From assembly GCF_001663375.1 (NCBI RefSeq), contig NZ_LCTF01000018.1, positions 1-47,035 of the forward strand: 47,035 nucleotides of DNA, in the 5' to 3' direction. Position numbers and translations under genes: made by a program. Shown here in pieces: positions 16,824 to 26,221 of the stretch (its first letter is position 1; every line of letters starts with the position of its first letter). The notes beneath the pieces are model-generated. The model saw only the letters and a list, made by a program, of their open reading frames with translations. It was not told the DNA's origin and did not search any database. The stretch comes from Caldivirga sp. MU80. Lineage in GTDB: Archaea; Thermoproteota; Thermoprotei; Thermoproteales; Thermocladiaceae.

Positions 16824-19217
16824 TCACAGGTACCCGTATCTCCTAAGCATAAACACTGCTGCGACACCAACGGCAATTATGATTATTATGATTAGTAGTA
16901 TGCCTATCAGTCTGATGCTTAAGGGTGCGGGCGTTACCCCATTGATCATTATCTTGGTTGAGTATGAGGTTATGTAGTATGGGCCACTTACAGTTACCAG
17001 GTAATACCCGTCCACGAGTGATACCGCTGCCAGTGCCTGGCTCGTACTTAGCGTGTAGGTGTATGGCTGGCCATTGAATTGATAGCCGACTACCTTAATG
17101 GTGTACTTTCCTAAACCAAGGACCATGTTAACCCTAATTATGAGTGTGTATGTTGATGGATTGAAGGGCAGTGTCACGTTAACGCCAGCTCCATTTACCG
17201 TAACCCGCCTAGCTGAGCCTACGTAGGGGTTGTTGTAGCCGTTGAAGTATGTTGCCATTGGGGATACGGTGTATGAGCCGTCTGGGACCATTATTACCAC
17301 TGAGCCGTTTGGAGTCGTTAATGGTATTGAGTACATGTACTGTGTCCCATTGAACATTGTCCCGCTGACGTAGATGCCCCACCTAACCCCACTTGGGAGC
17401 CCTGTCTCACTAACCCTAAGTGGGTAATTGCTTATGCTTAGGGCTAGGCTGACGTTCTCCTCCCTACCCCACACGGCAAACCTTAAGTTATTGTTCACTG
17501 GTGCAGCGACACCGACGTATGAGCCGTAGTTAACGTCCTTAACGGTTAAGTTATATGAACCATCGGGGAGCATTAGCGTGTAGCGTGAGGTAACTATGGT
17601 CAACTGTTCGTAAACCTTACCACCAGCTATTGTCAACCCACTTAAGACGGCTTGTACCGTTGAGCCACTGGGCATGTTGATAATGTTTATGTTGACGGGG
17701 TAGTTTACCAACGTGAAGTTGACGGGTATGGTTAACTCACCTGCAGATGACACCGTAACCACCCCAGTAACTGGGGTTGGGGAGTAGCCGAAGACTGGGT
17801 TAACCACGAACCTATATGACCCAGGTTCAAGGTAAAAGACTATAGGCTCCCCCGCTGGGGCTGTTGTTGAACTGTTGAATAGGCCGCCGTAGCTGGTTAA
17901 ACCATAGACCCACACGCTCCATGTATCGTTTAGGGCTAGGCCGTTCTCAATGAAGATTAACTTGAAGGATGAGTAAACTGGTACGTACACTTTAACAGTT
18001 GAATCGTGTATTGCAAACTGCACACTACTTGGCTGGGCATAGTAACCCTTGGGTAGTGTCACGGTTAGGTTATATATGCCGTTCGGCAACATTAGGGTTA
18101 CATTACCTCTGAGGCTACTTAACTTAATGCTCAGGGGGCCGCTTAACGTTAGGTTGTAGCCTGTTGAGTTAACATAAACGTAAAGTGGGTACAATCCACT
18201 TGAGGACTTGTAGAACGTGATTTCATCAATAGTGTTCAGCATGGGTAACGTGACGTAGAGTACGTCACCAATCACCGCCATTGTTGAGCCCGAGACAGGT
18301 AGGTGAATTAACCCAACCTCAAATGGCTCATGCCTCGTGTAGACGTAGACGTAGACTGTGTCACCGCTTAGGGCGTAGAGCAAGCCCTCGTTTACATTAG
18401 CCGTTAGCCACGTGAATGAGCCATTAATACTGTAGAGTATGCGCCCAGTCACCCCATCAAGGGCGTACAGTCCGCCTTCAGTTGACACGAACAATATGTT
18501 GCGGACACTGTCGTAGTAGGCGTATAGTGGTGTTGAATTTAGGTTAACCACAATGCAGTTAAGGCAGTAATCCCTAGACAATTGAAGCGTCGTGTAGTTG
18601 AGGTATAGGACGTAGCCGGTCTTATACACTACGTAAAGTAGGTTGAGGGCTCCATTAGGTATCACTATGACCGGCGGCCACAGGTTGCCTATGGTTGAGG
18701 CCACCTCGAAGTACCTGAGCGACCCATTCAACGGGTTATACTGCATGAACTTACCTGAACCTGAGGCTATGGCATACAGCAACCCAGTGTAATTATCGTA
18801 ATACAGCCACATTGGGCTAAGGAAGACCTCAACCTCACCGGTTATTGAGGCGGACTCACCGTTAACAATGTAGATGAGGTTGGACTGGGGGCATGAAACG
18901 TAGGCAATGTTGTCACTGTAATCCACTGAGACCATGTATGGGAGGGTGCAGTTAGGCAGGTTAACATTACCCACCACCTCACCATTACTAAGCACCAATA
19001 GGCCACCCGTAGCGTTAACTCTGAGGTAGGTTACGTAGAGGTAATTCATGACAGGGTTCGAGTATACCCCAAGTACAATTGAATTAACCCCAAGGTATTG
19101 GGTTAAGCCTAGGGCAGTTTCATTAACAGGCGTAAACGACTCCACCGTTAAACCCATGGCTACCATCGGGAGTAACCACACGCATGCCACCAAGGCCACC
19201 AATAATACCCTAATCAT
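16824..19217 (-). CDS. Large secreted or surface-anchored protein, beta-propeller plus repeated beta domains
   Basis: An N-terminal signal peptide is clear from ATG 19217 (MIRVLLVALVACVWLLP), and the C-terminus has one membrane helix (IRLIGILLIIIIIIAVGV) followed by basic RRYGYL, giving an outside orientation. The first 350 residues contain YVNGE, YALDGVTGRILY-like blades of a YncE or PQQ-type propeller. The rest is repeated Ig-like domains with GLPSGVRWGIYVSG and PDGSY(T/N)(V/L) motifs, as seen beside thermopsin and in archaeal surface proteins. Many N-x-S/T sites suggest N-glycosylation. No catalytic domain is seen, so a cell-envelope or adhesive role is inferred. An ATG at 19280 opens a longer frame, but a TTAAATATTC box about 26 bases before 19217 and the signal peptide favour 19217. 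Confidence 0.75.
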   Translation of the reverse strand: MIRVLLVALVACVWLLPMVAMGLTVESFTPVNETALGLTQYLGVNSIVLGVYSNPVMNYLYVTYLRVNATGGLLVLSNGEVVGNVNLPNCTLPYMVSVDYSDNIAYVSCPQSNLIYIVNGESASITGEVEVFLSPMWLYYDNYTGLLYAIASGSGKFMQYNPLNGSLRYFEVASTIGNLWPPVIVIPNGALNLLYVVYKTGYVLYLNYTTLQLSRDYCLNCIVVNLNSTPLYAYYDSVRNILFVSTEGGLYALDGVTGRILYSINGSFTWLTANVNEGLLYALSGDTVYVYVYTRHEPFEVGLIHLPVSGSTMAVIGDVLYVTLPMLNTIDEITFYKSSSGLYPLYVYVNSTGYNLTLSGPLSIKLSSLRGNVTLMLPNGIYNLTVTLPKGYYAQPSSVQFAIHDSTVKVYVPVYSSFKLIFIENGLALNDTWSVWVYGLTSYGGLFNSSTTAPAGEPIVFYLEPGSYRFVVNPVFGYSPTPVTGVVTVSSAGELTIPVNFTLVNYPVNINIINMPSGSTVQAVLSGLTIAGGKVYEQLTIVTSRYTLMLPDGSYNLTVKDVNYGSYVGVAAPVNNNLRFAVWGREENVSLALSISNYPLRVSETGLPSGVRWGIYVSGTMFNGTQYMYSIPLTTPNGSVVIMVPDGSYTVSPMATYFNGYNNPYVGSARRVTVNGAGVNVTLPFNPSTYTLIIRVNMVLGLGKYTIKVVGYQFNGQPYTYTLSTSQALAAVSLVDGYYLVTVSGPYYITSYSTKIMINGVTPAPLSIRLIGILLIIIIIIAVGVAAVFMLRRYGYL

Positions 19218-19739
19218 TACACTTAGAGTATAATTAGAATATTTAAGCATTACTCTTTGGAATACCTTGGCTGGTCTCATGGATTCGCCTCAGAGCCTTA
19301 ATTGTTCATTAGCGCCCACTGGGAAGCCAACATTAAACCTAACGTGTCCCTACCTCTCTAAGATAGGGCAGTCACTCGGTACTTTAAGCCACGGCTAGTA
19401 ATCAAGTAGGTGCCATGAGCAACCGATATCATGCGTAACCCCAGCATTAGGATTACCACTACTTTAACGGCCCAAAAATTGGCAAGTATTTGCGCAGCCG
19501 GCAACTGGCAAAACGAGTGGCAAGTCTCGCCCTTTAGGGTGGGGAGGAGGTCAGTCTCTCTTACCCTTTAAGGGTTGGTTTCACTCCCATCTGCAACAGG
19601 GGTTATTAATGCAATGAGTTGAAGAGTTGAGGAAATGCTTCATTCTAAACCCGGCCCCTAGAAGAGGTAGGGCTTGTCGCTCTTTTGTCATTAATTCTAA
19701 GCATAATTTTTATAAGCGTAAGGTGTCTGTTTAAGTGTA
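19218..19739. other. Long intergenic stretch
   Basis: No gene is visible between the surface protein and the coiled-coil pair. It holds the fused element end at 19522-19553, a second CCCTTTAAGGG-type word at 19563-19573, and the TTTTTATAAG promoter of the next gene at about 19708-19718. The rest is unremarkable. Confidence 0.5.
19522..19553 (+). repeat. Fused IS200/IS605-type end
   Basis: AAGTCTCGCCCTTTAGGG followed directly by TGGGGAGGAGGTCA joins the left-end word (AAGTCTCG) of the 16139 and 27635 elements to a right-end tail. It looks like the smallest remnant of such an element, with no interior left. Confidence 0.6.
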
Positions 19740-20507
19740 ATGAGGGCTGTTTGTCCATTACTCAAAAAGGTTGAGGGAGGTTACGTGTGTGGTGCCGTTG
19801 ACCGTAGTGTTAACCCTGAGGCTTGGTACTGCTTCATGGATTACCCATCGTGCCCCCTCTACATAAACTACATTAGAAGGCAGAGGGGTCAGGTTACGCA
19901 GGGTGTGCCTCAGGCTCAGCAGACTCAAGCGGCCACCACTGAGGTTAAGCCCCTCGTTACAGTTACCCAGCAGGCGGCCACTGCGGCAGCTAGCGTTAGC
20001 GTAAGTGAACCTGAGGATGAGGTCATAAACAGGTTGAGGGGTATCCTGGAGTCCATGCAGGGTAGGGTTAAGGACCTTGATGAGGCTTGGAGGAGTTATG
20101 AGGGTAAGGCCACGGCGGCTAAGGGTGAGTTGGATAAGAATGAACACTTGGTGAACCAGTACCTCCTATCCCTTGAGGGGATTAAGGCTAATCTGGAGGA
20201 GTCCATTAAGGAGCTTGAGTACAGGAGGGAGGCTGGGATGATTGACGAGTCCTCCTACGGTAAGGCAAGGGAGTACGTGGAGAAGAGGCTGAGTAGCATA
20301 ACGCAGCAGCTTAACGAGATGAGGGAGGCCTATGGCAGGATCCAGGAGTCTATACTAACCCACTACAGGAGGGTCCTCTCCGAGGGGACTGAGGCGGCTA
20401 AGGTCAAGCTATCCCTAGCTAAGCTTGAGGAGCTTTACAGGACTGGGAGGGTTAGTAAGGAGGTTTATGAGAGGATTAAGGCGCAGTTAACCATGATGGG
20501 TGGTTAA
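19740..20507 (+). CDS. Coiled-coil protein with N-terminal four-Cys head
   Basis: No named family is recognised. The first 40 residues have four Cys (positions 5, 17, 31 and 38; CPLL, YVCGAV, YCFMDYPSCPLY), a likely zinc or iron-sulfur site. Then comes a low-complexity Gln/Ala/Thr linker to about residue 90 (e.g. QAQQTQAATTEV). From about 95 to the end it is one long alpha-helical coiled coil (NRLRGILESMQGRVKDLDEA; REAGMIDESSYGKAREYVEK). The following gene is a paralogue of this coiled-coil half. ATG 19740 is 26 bases after TTTTTATAAG. The two stop-start overlap suggests they are made together and may form a hetero-oligomer. A structural or cytoskeletal role is only a guess. Confidence 0.72.
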   Translation: MRAVCPLLKKVEGGYVCGAVDRSVNPEAWYCFMDYPSCPLYINYIRRQRGQVTQGVPQAQQTQAATTEVKPLVTVTQQAATAAASVSVSEPEDEVINRLRGILESMQGRVKDLDEAWRSYEGKATAAKGELDKNEHLVNQYLLSLEGIKANLEESIKELEYRREAGMIDESSYGKAREYVEKRLSSITQQLNEMREAYGRIQESILTHYRRVLSEGTEAAKVKLSLAKLEELYRTGRVSKEVYERIKAQLTMMGG

Positions 20508-21063
20508 CGTGGAGGAGTACATAAACGTTTACAAGGAGTTGATGAAGGCCCTTGAGGAGAGGCTTAACCACTACAGGGAGGGGGTTAAGAGACTTGATGA
20601 GGCTTGGGTTGGCTACAGGAACGCTGTTAATGAGCTTAAGAGGGAGTGGGACAGCGACTACCCGCTCATAGAATCCAGGGTTAACCAACTTAAGGCAGGT
20701 ATAGAGGGTTTGAGGAGGCAGGTTGAGGAGGCTGAGGTTAAGAGGGAGATAGGCCTAATGGACGATGAGTCCTATGGCAAACTGGTTAATGAACTGAATA
20801 CCGCAATAGAGGAGTTAAGTAAAATGTATGACCAAGCCAAGTCGCTGCTGGGTGAATTGGAGAATGGACTAATGAACCACTGGATCAGGTCCATAGACGT
20901 ATCAGCCATATCCCAGGAGGCCGTTGAGAAACTAACCAAAAACCTGGAGGAGGCTAAGGCCAATGGGCAGATAAGCGAGGAAACCTACGCAAGGCTCAAG
21001 AGGGACTTAGACCTACTGGCGAAGGCGCTCCAAGCCTACTCACTACTACTAAAAGGCCAGTGA
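20500..21063 (+). CDS. Coiled-coil protein, paralogue of the preceding gene
   Basis: Nearly all helix. It shares with the upstream protein the order DEAW(R/V)(S/G)Y near the start, R(E)xG(M/L)(I/M)D(D/E)(E/S)SYGK in the middle, a tail LTHYRR/LMNHWIR and a last helix with (R/Q)(V/I)S(K/E)E(V/T)Y(E/A)R(I/L)K. It lacks the Cys head and the linker. The reading frame begins GTG 20500, eight bases inside the upstream gene, or GTG 20509, so translation is probably coupled. Function is unknown. A two-subunit filament, scaffold or envelope complex would fit but is not shown. Confidence 0.72.
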   Translation: MVNVEEYINVYKELMKALEERLNHYREGVKRLDEAWVGYRNAVNELKREWDSDYPLIESRVNQLKAGIEGLRRQVEEAEVKREIGLMDDESYGKLVNELNTAIEELSKMYDQAKSLLGELENGLMNHWIRSIDVSAISQEAVEKLTKNLEEAKANGQISEETYARLKRDLDLLAKALQAYSLLLKGQ

Positions 21064-21092
21064 ACCAGGGCAATAAACCCACTTGGAGGTTT

Positions 21093-21130
21093 AGGCCTAC
21101 GGCTCCCCACCCTAAAGGGCGAAGGCCTCC
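21093..21130 (-). repeat. Solo IS200/IS605-type end
   Basis: On the minus strand it reads TTCGCCCTTTAGGGTGGGGA then GCCGTAGG. The CCCTTTAGGG hairpin and GTGGGGA match the other ends, and GAGCCGTAGG is also found in the 27635-27814 element. AGGCCT words flank it at 21093 and 21123. Confidence 0.5.
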
Positions 21131-21181
21131 TCTACCTGGGCTGTGAAAAACAAATTAAAACACTAAGCATACCACTGCGTA

Positions 21182-22273
21182 ATGCTTAGAGGTAAGTTAA
21201 ACGCCTTAAGGGGCTTAATTAGGGATAAGGAGGCCTCGGCTTTAATCCTAACAAACCCAAGGAACATGGGTTACCTGCTGGGTTACGAGGATGGCATATT
21301 GGCCTACCTAGACGACTCAACGGTTAAAGTCGTCGTTCCCCTACTGGATTACGATAGGGCAATGGAGTTGATTGGAGGTGATGCCGAGGTCCTAGCCTAC
21401 TCAGGCTATAAGCTGCCGGTGGAGGGTAACTTCATATTCGGCAGTGATGAGTTAACTAGGCTAGTCTCCTCCTGGGTTAGGCAGGGATCAGGCGTAGTGA
21501 TTGATGACCCCAATAACCAACTGGTGGGTAAGGTGCTTAACGCGGCTAATGCCAAGCCCATTAACGCGTCAGGCGACATACAGGGCATTAGGTCCGTTAA
21601 GTTGCCTGAGGAGTTTGAACTAATTAAGGGGGCTATAGACATAACGCTCAAGGTCCTGGATGAACTGTATGGTATGAGGCTGGTGGGTATTAGGGAGAGG
21701 GACGTGGCGGCCTACATATACCAGGGGTTGATTAGGCATGGTGGTGATGAGTTAGCCTTCAACCCAATAGTGGGCTCAGGTCCAAACGGCGCCAAGCCCC
21801 ACCACACCCACAGCGACAGGATCATTGGTGAGGGTGAAACAGTAGTCATAGACATAGGCGCCCGCTACAGGTTGTACTGCGCCGACGTAACAAGAACCCT
21901 AACCACAGGGGGCATTGAGGGTAAGCTTAAGGATGCTTATGAGGCTGTGGTTGAGGCCTCTAGGAGCGCCATAAGGGCCATTAAACCGGGCGTTAAGGCC
22001 AGCGATGTCGATGCAGAGGCTAGGAGGGTGATTAACGAGTATGGATTTCCATGGGGCTTCATACACAGCCTTGGCCATGGGGTTGGAGTGGAGGTTCATG
22101 AGAAGCCTTTACTGGGCCCAGGCAGCAGCGATGTGTTGAGAGCCGGTAACGTCATTACCATTGAGCCTGGGATTTACATCAAGGGTGTGGGTGGCATTAG
22201 GGTTGAGAACATGGTGCTCGTGACTGAGGGCGGCGCCGAGGTTCTTACTAGGGATAAGTACGCATACGTTTGA
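21182..22273 (+). CDS. pepQ: M24 metallopeptidase, Xaa-Pro dipeptidase type
   Basis: Cleaves Xaa-Pro peptides in the cytosol. The pita-bread catalytic domain has all five metal ligands in order: Asp in VVIDIGARY, Asp in YCADVTRTL, His in HSLGHGVGVEVHE, Glu in ITIEPGIYI and Glu in GIRVENMVLV. The N-terminal creatinase-like domain starts with SALILTNPRNMGYLLGYEDG. The length of 363 residues is usual. ATG 21182 is 26 bases after an AAATTAAAA box. A second M24 gene lies at 26555 with the same layout, so they are probably paralogues with different peptide preferences. Confidence 0.92.
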   Translation: MLRGKLNALRGLIRDKEASALILTNPRNMGYLLGYEDGILAYLDDSTVKVVVPLLDYDRAMELIGGDAEVLAYSGYKLPVEGNFIFGSDELTRLVSSWVRQGSGVVIDDPNNQLVGKVLNAANAKPINASGDIQGIRSVKLPEEFELIKGAIDITLKVLDELYGMRLVGIRERDVAAYIYQGLIRHGGDELAFNPIVGSGPNGAKPHHTHSDRIIGEGETVVIDIGARYRLYCADVTRTLTTGGIEGKLKDAYEAVVEASRSAIRAIKPGVKASDVDAEARRVINEYGFPWGFIHSLGHGVGVEVHEKPLLGPGSSDVLRAGNVITIEPGIYIKGVGGIRVENMVLVTEGGAEVLTRDKYAYV

Positions 22274-22374
22274 CCTAAGGTAGTTTAGCAATTGAAATAG
22301 TCATGATGGGCCTTGGGTGTAGCAGCTGTCCTGTTAAAATGGCAAAGTTTATTAACAGCCGTTAATATACCGAA

Positions 22375-23442
22375 GTGATGAAGAGTAACATAAGGGTTTC
22401 AATAGCTGGTGTCGGCAACTGCGCCTCAGCCCTAGTCCAAGGGGTCCAGTACTACAAGGCCACTGGTGATGCAACTGGGGTGGCCTTTAAGGAGGTTAAC
22501 GGCTACACAATAGATGACATAAAATTCGTGGCCGCCTTCGACGTGGATGCTAGGAAGGTTGGCAAGGACCTGTCGGAGGCCATATTCACACCCCCTAACA
22601 ACGCCATTAAGGTAATTGACGTAGATAGGCTTAACGTGGTTGTTAAACCAGGCCCACTACTCGACGGCATAGCCCCTGAGCTCGTGGGTAAGCACATACC
22701 TGTGGTTGAGGCTAAGGTTGATGATGTCGTTAGGGAGTTGGAGTCAGCGAACACAGACATACTAATCAACTACCTACCCACAGGGGCACAAAGGGCTTCG
22801 GAGGCTTACGCAGAGGCTGCATTGAGGGCTGGGGTGGGTTTCGTAAACGCCATGCCAGCCCAGATAGCCACCTCTGAGCAGTGGCAAGCTATGTTCACTA
22901 AGGCTGGCTTACCGCTGCTCGGCGATGATGTTCAGAATCAACTTGGGGCAACTGTACTTCACAAGACTATAATGCACCTCCTATCATTAAGAGGCCTTAA
23001 GGTGATTGGGACTTACCAACTCAACGTAGGTGGCACACCAGACTTCCTAAACTTGAACTACAGGAAGGGCCAGAAGGAGAAGACTAAGACCACTGCCATA
23101 AAGAGGATGGTTGAGGGGCAGGAATTCGATACATACATAACCCCCGTAGCCCACGTGGGCTTCCTGGGTGGTAGGAAGAGGGCACACATGTTTATTGAGG
23201 CACAGGGGTTTGCCGGGGTTCCTGTTAGGATTGAAGTCAGCCTGGAGGTTCATGACCCATGGAACAACGCTGGAATCATGGTTGACGTACTTAGGTTAAT
23301 GAAGGTTGCGTTGGATAGGGGTGTAGCTGGCCCAGTCTACAGTGTCGCCGCATGGGCTTTCAAGAACCCGCCAATACATGCACCACCTGATGAGGCTTAC
23401 CAATGGGTCATAGAATTCATTAACGGTAAGAGGAGTAATTAG
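22375..23442 (+). CDS. ino1: Inositol-3-phosphate synthase
   Basis: Turns glucose 6-phosphate into inositol 1-phosphate with NAD, the first step to archaeal inositol phospholipids and to osmolytes of thermophiles. NAD-binding GVGNCASALVQG opens the Rossmann fold, and the archaeal short-form landmarks follow: NYLPTGAQRASE, CIP-like NAMPAQIA, LLGDDVQNQLGATVLHK and LNVGGTPDFLNL. The length of 355 residues matches the archaeal type. Start GTG 22375 or ATG 22378 both fit a TTTATTAAC box at about 22348-22356. Confidence 0.93.
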   Translation: MMKSNIRVSIAGVGNCASALVQGVQYYKATGDATGVAFKEVNGYTIDDIKFVAAFDVDARKVGKDLSEAIFTPPNNAIKVIDVDRLNVVVKPGPLLDGIAPELVGKHIPVVEAKVDDVVRELESANTDILINYLPTGAQRASEAYAEAALRAGVGFVNAMPAQIATSEQWQAMFTKAGLPLLGDDVQNQLGATVLHKTIMHLLSLRGLKVIGTYQLNVGGTPDFLNLNYRKGQKEKTKTTAIKRMVEGQEFDTYITPVAHVGFLGGRKRAHMFIEAQGFAGVPVRIEVSLEVHDPWNNAGIMVDVLRLMKVALDRGVAGPVYSVAAWAFKNPPIHAPPDEAYQWVIEFINGKRSN

Positions 23443-23512
23443 GGTAATGGTGAATTAGCCCTCTAGATCAATGAGGAAATCTTTATTAAGGTCCTAAATG
23501 TAAAACCCAGTA

Positions 23513-25171
23513 ATGATAACTAATACTACTACGCAAAGCCAAATACTGCTCAATAATATAACTAAGATTATAGAGTTTAATGCTACGCAAATAATCACAA
23601 ACATGGAGTTGAAGTTTGACCAGTACGTAAGCGCAATACATGTTATACTAAGCAATTCGACGTACTACACCACGCAGATGAATTCAACGGTCGGTGTGAC
23701 GGCTAAGCCTGTGCCCAAGGGCTACATACCACTCATACTGGTGGTTTACGTGGTGTACGCTGTGTTCATGGCTATAGTGCTCGTGCAGCTGGGGATCATG
23801 ATACACGCGGCTTACGTTAGGTTGAGGGCCACGGGCAGGGTAAGGTCAACCATACGGGACTTCAACCCAGGTTGGCTGCCGATGGTCTCCGTTATAATAC
23901 CTGTTAAGGGTGAGGGGCTTGACGCTGTTGAGGATGCTGTCAAGAGGATTGTTGGCCTAGACTACCCTAGGGATAGGCTTGAGGTTATAATAGCCACCGA
24001 TGATGATGAGCATATGGCTGGCTTAATTAGGGGGTTGGCGGATAGGGTTAGTAGGACCTATGGCTTAAGGGTTCTGGTTAACTGGAGGAGCAGGCCCACC
24101 GGCTATAAGGGTGGGGCCGTTAATGAGGCCGCTAAATTGGCTTCAGGTGAGGTACTGCTGATATTAGATGTGGACACTGTACTGCCTAGGAATTACCTTA
24201 AGGTCGCCTTAAGCTACCTCAATGAGGGTTATGACGTAGTTAGTGCGCCTTTCCTAAGCATACCAAGGGTGCCCAATGGCTTCAGCAAGTCATTAATGAT
24301 ACTGTTCAACGTGATGAGTGAGATACAGATAGTCGGTAGGGCGCTTTCAAGGCTAAGAAGGGGGTTCTACATGACCATTGGCAACAACATAGTCATGAGG
24401 AGGGAGTTTTTCAACAGGATTAATGGACTGTGCAGGTGTAAGGCTGATGACATGGACCTGGCTCTAAGGATCTGGTTAATGGGTGGTAGGATCGGGGTAC
24501 TTGATGAGAGGGTATTGACCGAGATACCCAGCACATACAATGCCTTCAGGTCTCAGACCATTAGGTGGGCTACCAACGACATGTGGGCCCTGAGAAGGTA
24601 CTTAATTAATATAATCAGGTCTAGGAGGGGGATGTTGGATAAGTTGGATGCCGTACTGTGGCTTCTTAAATACCCTGTCGCCTACCTGGGCTTAATATCA
24701 ATCATAACAATGATCGTTATGCAGATATTCTACATAATAATACCCCCACTCCCAATACTGGTCCTATCAATACTGGCGGATGCTGTCGGCGTAGCCCTAC
24801 TGGCGTTTATCATAGCGGTGGGTAAGGCCATGAATTACGGTAACTGGGACCTATTCAAGTCTCTGATAGTGGGTGGCTTAACGATGTATGCGCTTGGGTT
24901 CCCATTAATGGTGTACCTACTCAGGGCCCTAATAGGGGACTTACCCTGGTTCTACACGCCGAAGGCATCAAAGGCTTTGCTAAGGCAGAGGCTTTTCATT
25001 GAAAACGCAGTGGCGTTAACCCTAATAACCTCAGGCGCTGTTCTGCTAATCCTTGGCCATGTAATACTGGCGGTTTACATACTGCTGAACTCAGCACTAA
25101 TAATAGCCGGCTACAGGATCGGTACCATTAAGCCCATGGGTAAGGTTAACGTTAGAGCTCTCATTCCTTAA
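23513..25171 (+). CDS. Membrane GT2-family processive-type glycosyltransferase
   Basis: A cellulose/hyaluronan synthase-like enzyme. An N-terminal Asn/Thr-rich outside part is followed by a membrane helix (PLILVVYVVYAVFMAIVL). The GT-A domain shows VSVIIPVKGEG, IIATDDDEH, LLILDVDTVLP (DxD), DDMDLALRIW (acceptor Asp region) and SQTIRW (QxxRW). Four or more membrane helices follow. Such enzymes use a nucleotide sugar to build an extracellular polysaccharide or glycolipid across the membrane. The product is unknown. The N-terminal 60 residues with several N-x-T sites are unusual. Confidence 0.85.
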   Translation: MITNTTTQSQILLNNITKIIEFNATQIITNMELKFDQYVSAIHVILSNSTYYTTQMNSTVGVTAKPVPKGYIPLILVVYVVYAVFMAIVLVQLGIMIHAAYVRLRATGRVRSTIRDFNPGWLPMVSVIIPVKGEGLDAVEDAVKRIVGLDYPRDRLEVIIATDDDEHMAGLIRGLADRVSRTYGLRVLVNWRSRPTGYKGGAVNEAAKLASGEVLLILDVDTVLPRNYLKVALSYLNEGYDVVSAPFLSIPRVPNGFSKSLMILFNVMSEIQIVGRALSRLRRGFYMTIGNNIVMRREFFNRINGLCRCKADDMDLALRIWLMGGRIGVLDERVLTEIPSTYNAFRSQTIRWATNDMWALRRYLINIIRSRRGMLDKLDAVLWLLKYPVAYLGLISIITMIVMQIFYIIIPPLPILVLSILADAVGVALLAFIIAVGKAMNYGNWDLFKSLIVGGLTMYALGFPLMVYLLRALIGDLPWFYTPKASKALLRQRLFIENAVALTLITSGAVLLILGHVILAVYILLNSALIIAGYRIGTIKPMGKVNVRALIP

Positions 25172-25246
25172 GGTTAAACAAAACGCTTAAATAGGCTGCA
25201 TCAACAATGGCAGCTATGGCTGGGACCGGTATTTGCACGTGGTAAC

Positions 25247-26119
25247 GTGTTCAGAAGTGTGGAAGAACTCATAAGGGGCGCCTGGCCAACGCCCCTGTTA
25301 AGGCTTAGGTCCTTTGAACCCCATAATGTCTGGGCTAAGCTCGAGTTCATGAACCCAATAACACATAGCATCAAGGATAGGACGGCGCTAGCCCTCGTGG
25401 AGTCAATAAACGGTGGTGAGGGGGTTGTTGAGGTTTCATCAGGTAACCTGGCGGTTGCCCTGGCGTCAATAGTAAAATCAAGGGGTATGGACTACGTGGC
25501 CTACATACCCAAGGCCTCCCCAAGGCCATTTAAAGTCATGTTGAGGTTAATGGGTGTTAAGGTGGTTGAGCGTGAGGGCAACACATCCACCATACTACCT
25601 GAGGTTATTAATGAGGCTAATAGGCTTGGGTACATACACCCAAATCAATTCTCAAACCCAGCCAACTACATGATGCACTACAGGTTCACGGCAAGGGAGA
25701 TTGATGAACAGTGCAGGCTCGCCGGGTTTAAACCGAGGTACGTGATTGGTTCCGTTGGGACGGCAGGGCACATGACAGGCATATCCATGTACTTCAAGGA
25801 GAGGTATGGGGATGAGGTTAAGGTGATAGCAGTTCAACCTAGTGCTAACTCAACGATACCAGGCATAAAGAGGCTCAACAACGGTAACCCATTCGCCAAG
25901 TTGCTTAGGGTTGATGATGTTGTTGACGTGTCCAGGGAGGAAGCTTTAATGGGGGTTAGATGGGTGGCTAGGAGTGATGGATTACTGATTGGTTTAAGTT
26001 CAGGAGCCGTGGCGTACGCTGCATTAAGGCTTAACGTTGATGATGCAGTCCTAGTGTTCCCCGATGATGCGTGGAAGTACATTGATGAATTAGAGTTAGC
26101 CCTAATGAATGAGGAATAG
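25247..26119 (+). CDS. PLP-dependent cysteine synthase/CBS-family enzyme
   Basis: Fold-type II PLP enzyme. The PLP lysine is in THSIKDRTAL, the substrate loop is VSSGNLAVALA (SSGNxG in most), and the phosphate-binding loop is GSVGTAGHMTG. The late LIGLSSGAVAYAAL matches the cysteine synthase/cystathionine beta-synthase group. It is likely a cysteine synthase using O-acetylserine or O-phosphoserine, although the Ala in place of the loop Gly and the short length (290 residues) leave room for another substrate. Start GTG 25247. The nearest TATA box (TTAAATAGG, about 25184) would give a short leader. Confidence 0.82.
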   Translation: MFRSVEELIRGAWPTPLLRLRSFEPHNVWAKLEFMNPITHSIKDRTALALVESINGGEGVVEVSSGNLAVALASIVKSRGMDYVAYIPKASPRPFKVMLRLMGVKVVEREGNTSTILPEVINEANRLGYIHPNQFSNPANYMMHYRFTAREIDEQCRLAGFKPRYVIGSVGTAGHMTGISMYFKERYGDEVKVIAVQPSANSTIPGIKRLNNGNPFAKLLRVDDVVDVSREEALMGVRWVARSDGLLIGLSSGAVAYAALRLNVDDAVLVFPDDAWKYIDELELALMNEE

Positions 26120-26221
26120 GCATAAACCAAGACAGCTTGGTTAAAAAGCCACTAATAATATCCCGCTTATTCTTCACCAGTATTGGTAATGGGCAACTTT
26201 CCATACCAATTAACAATGGGT

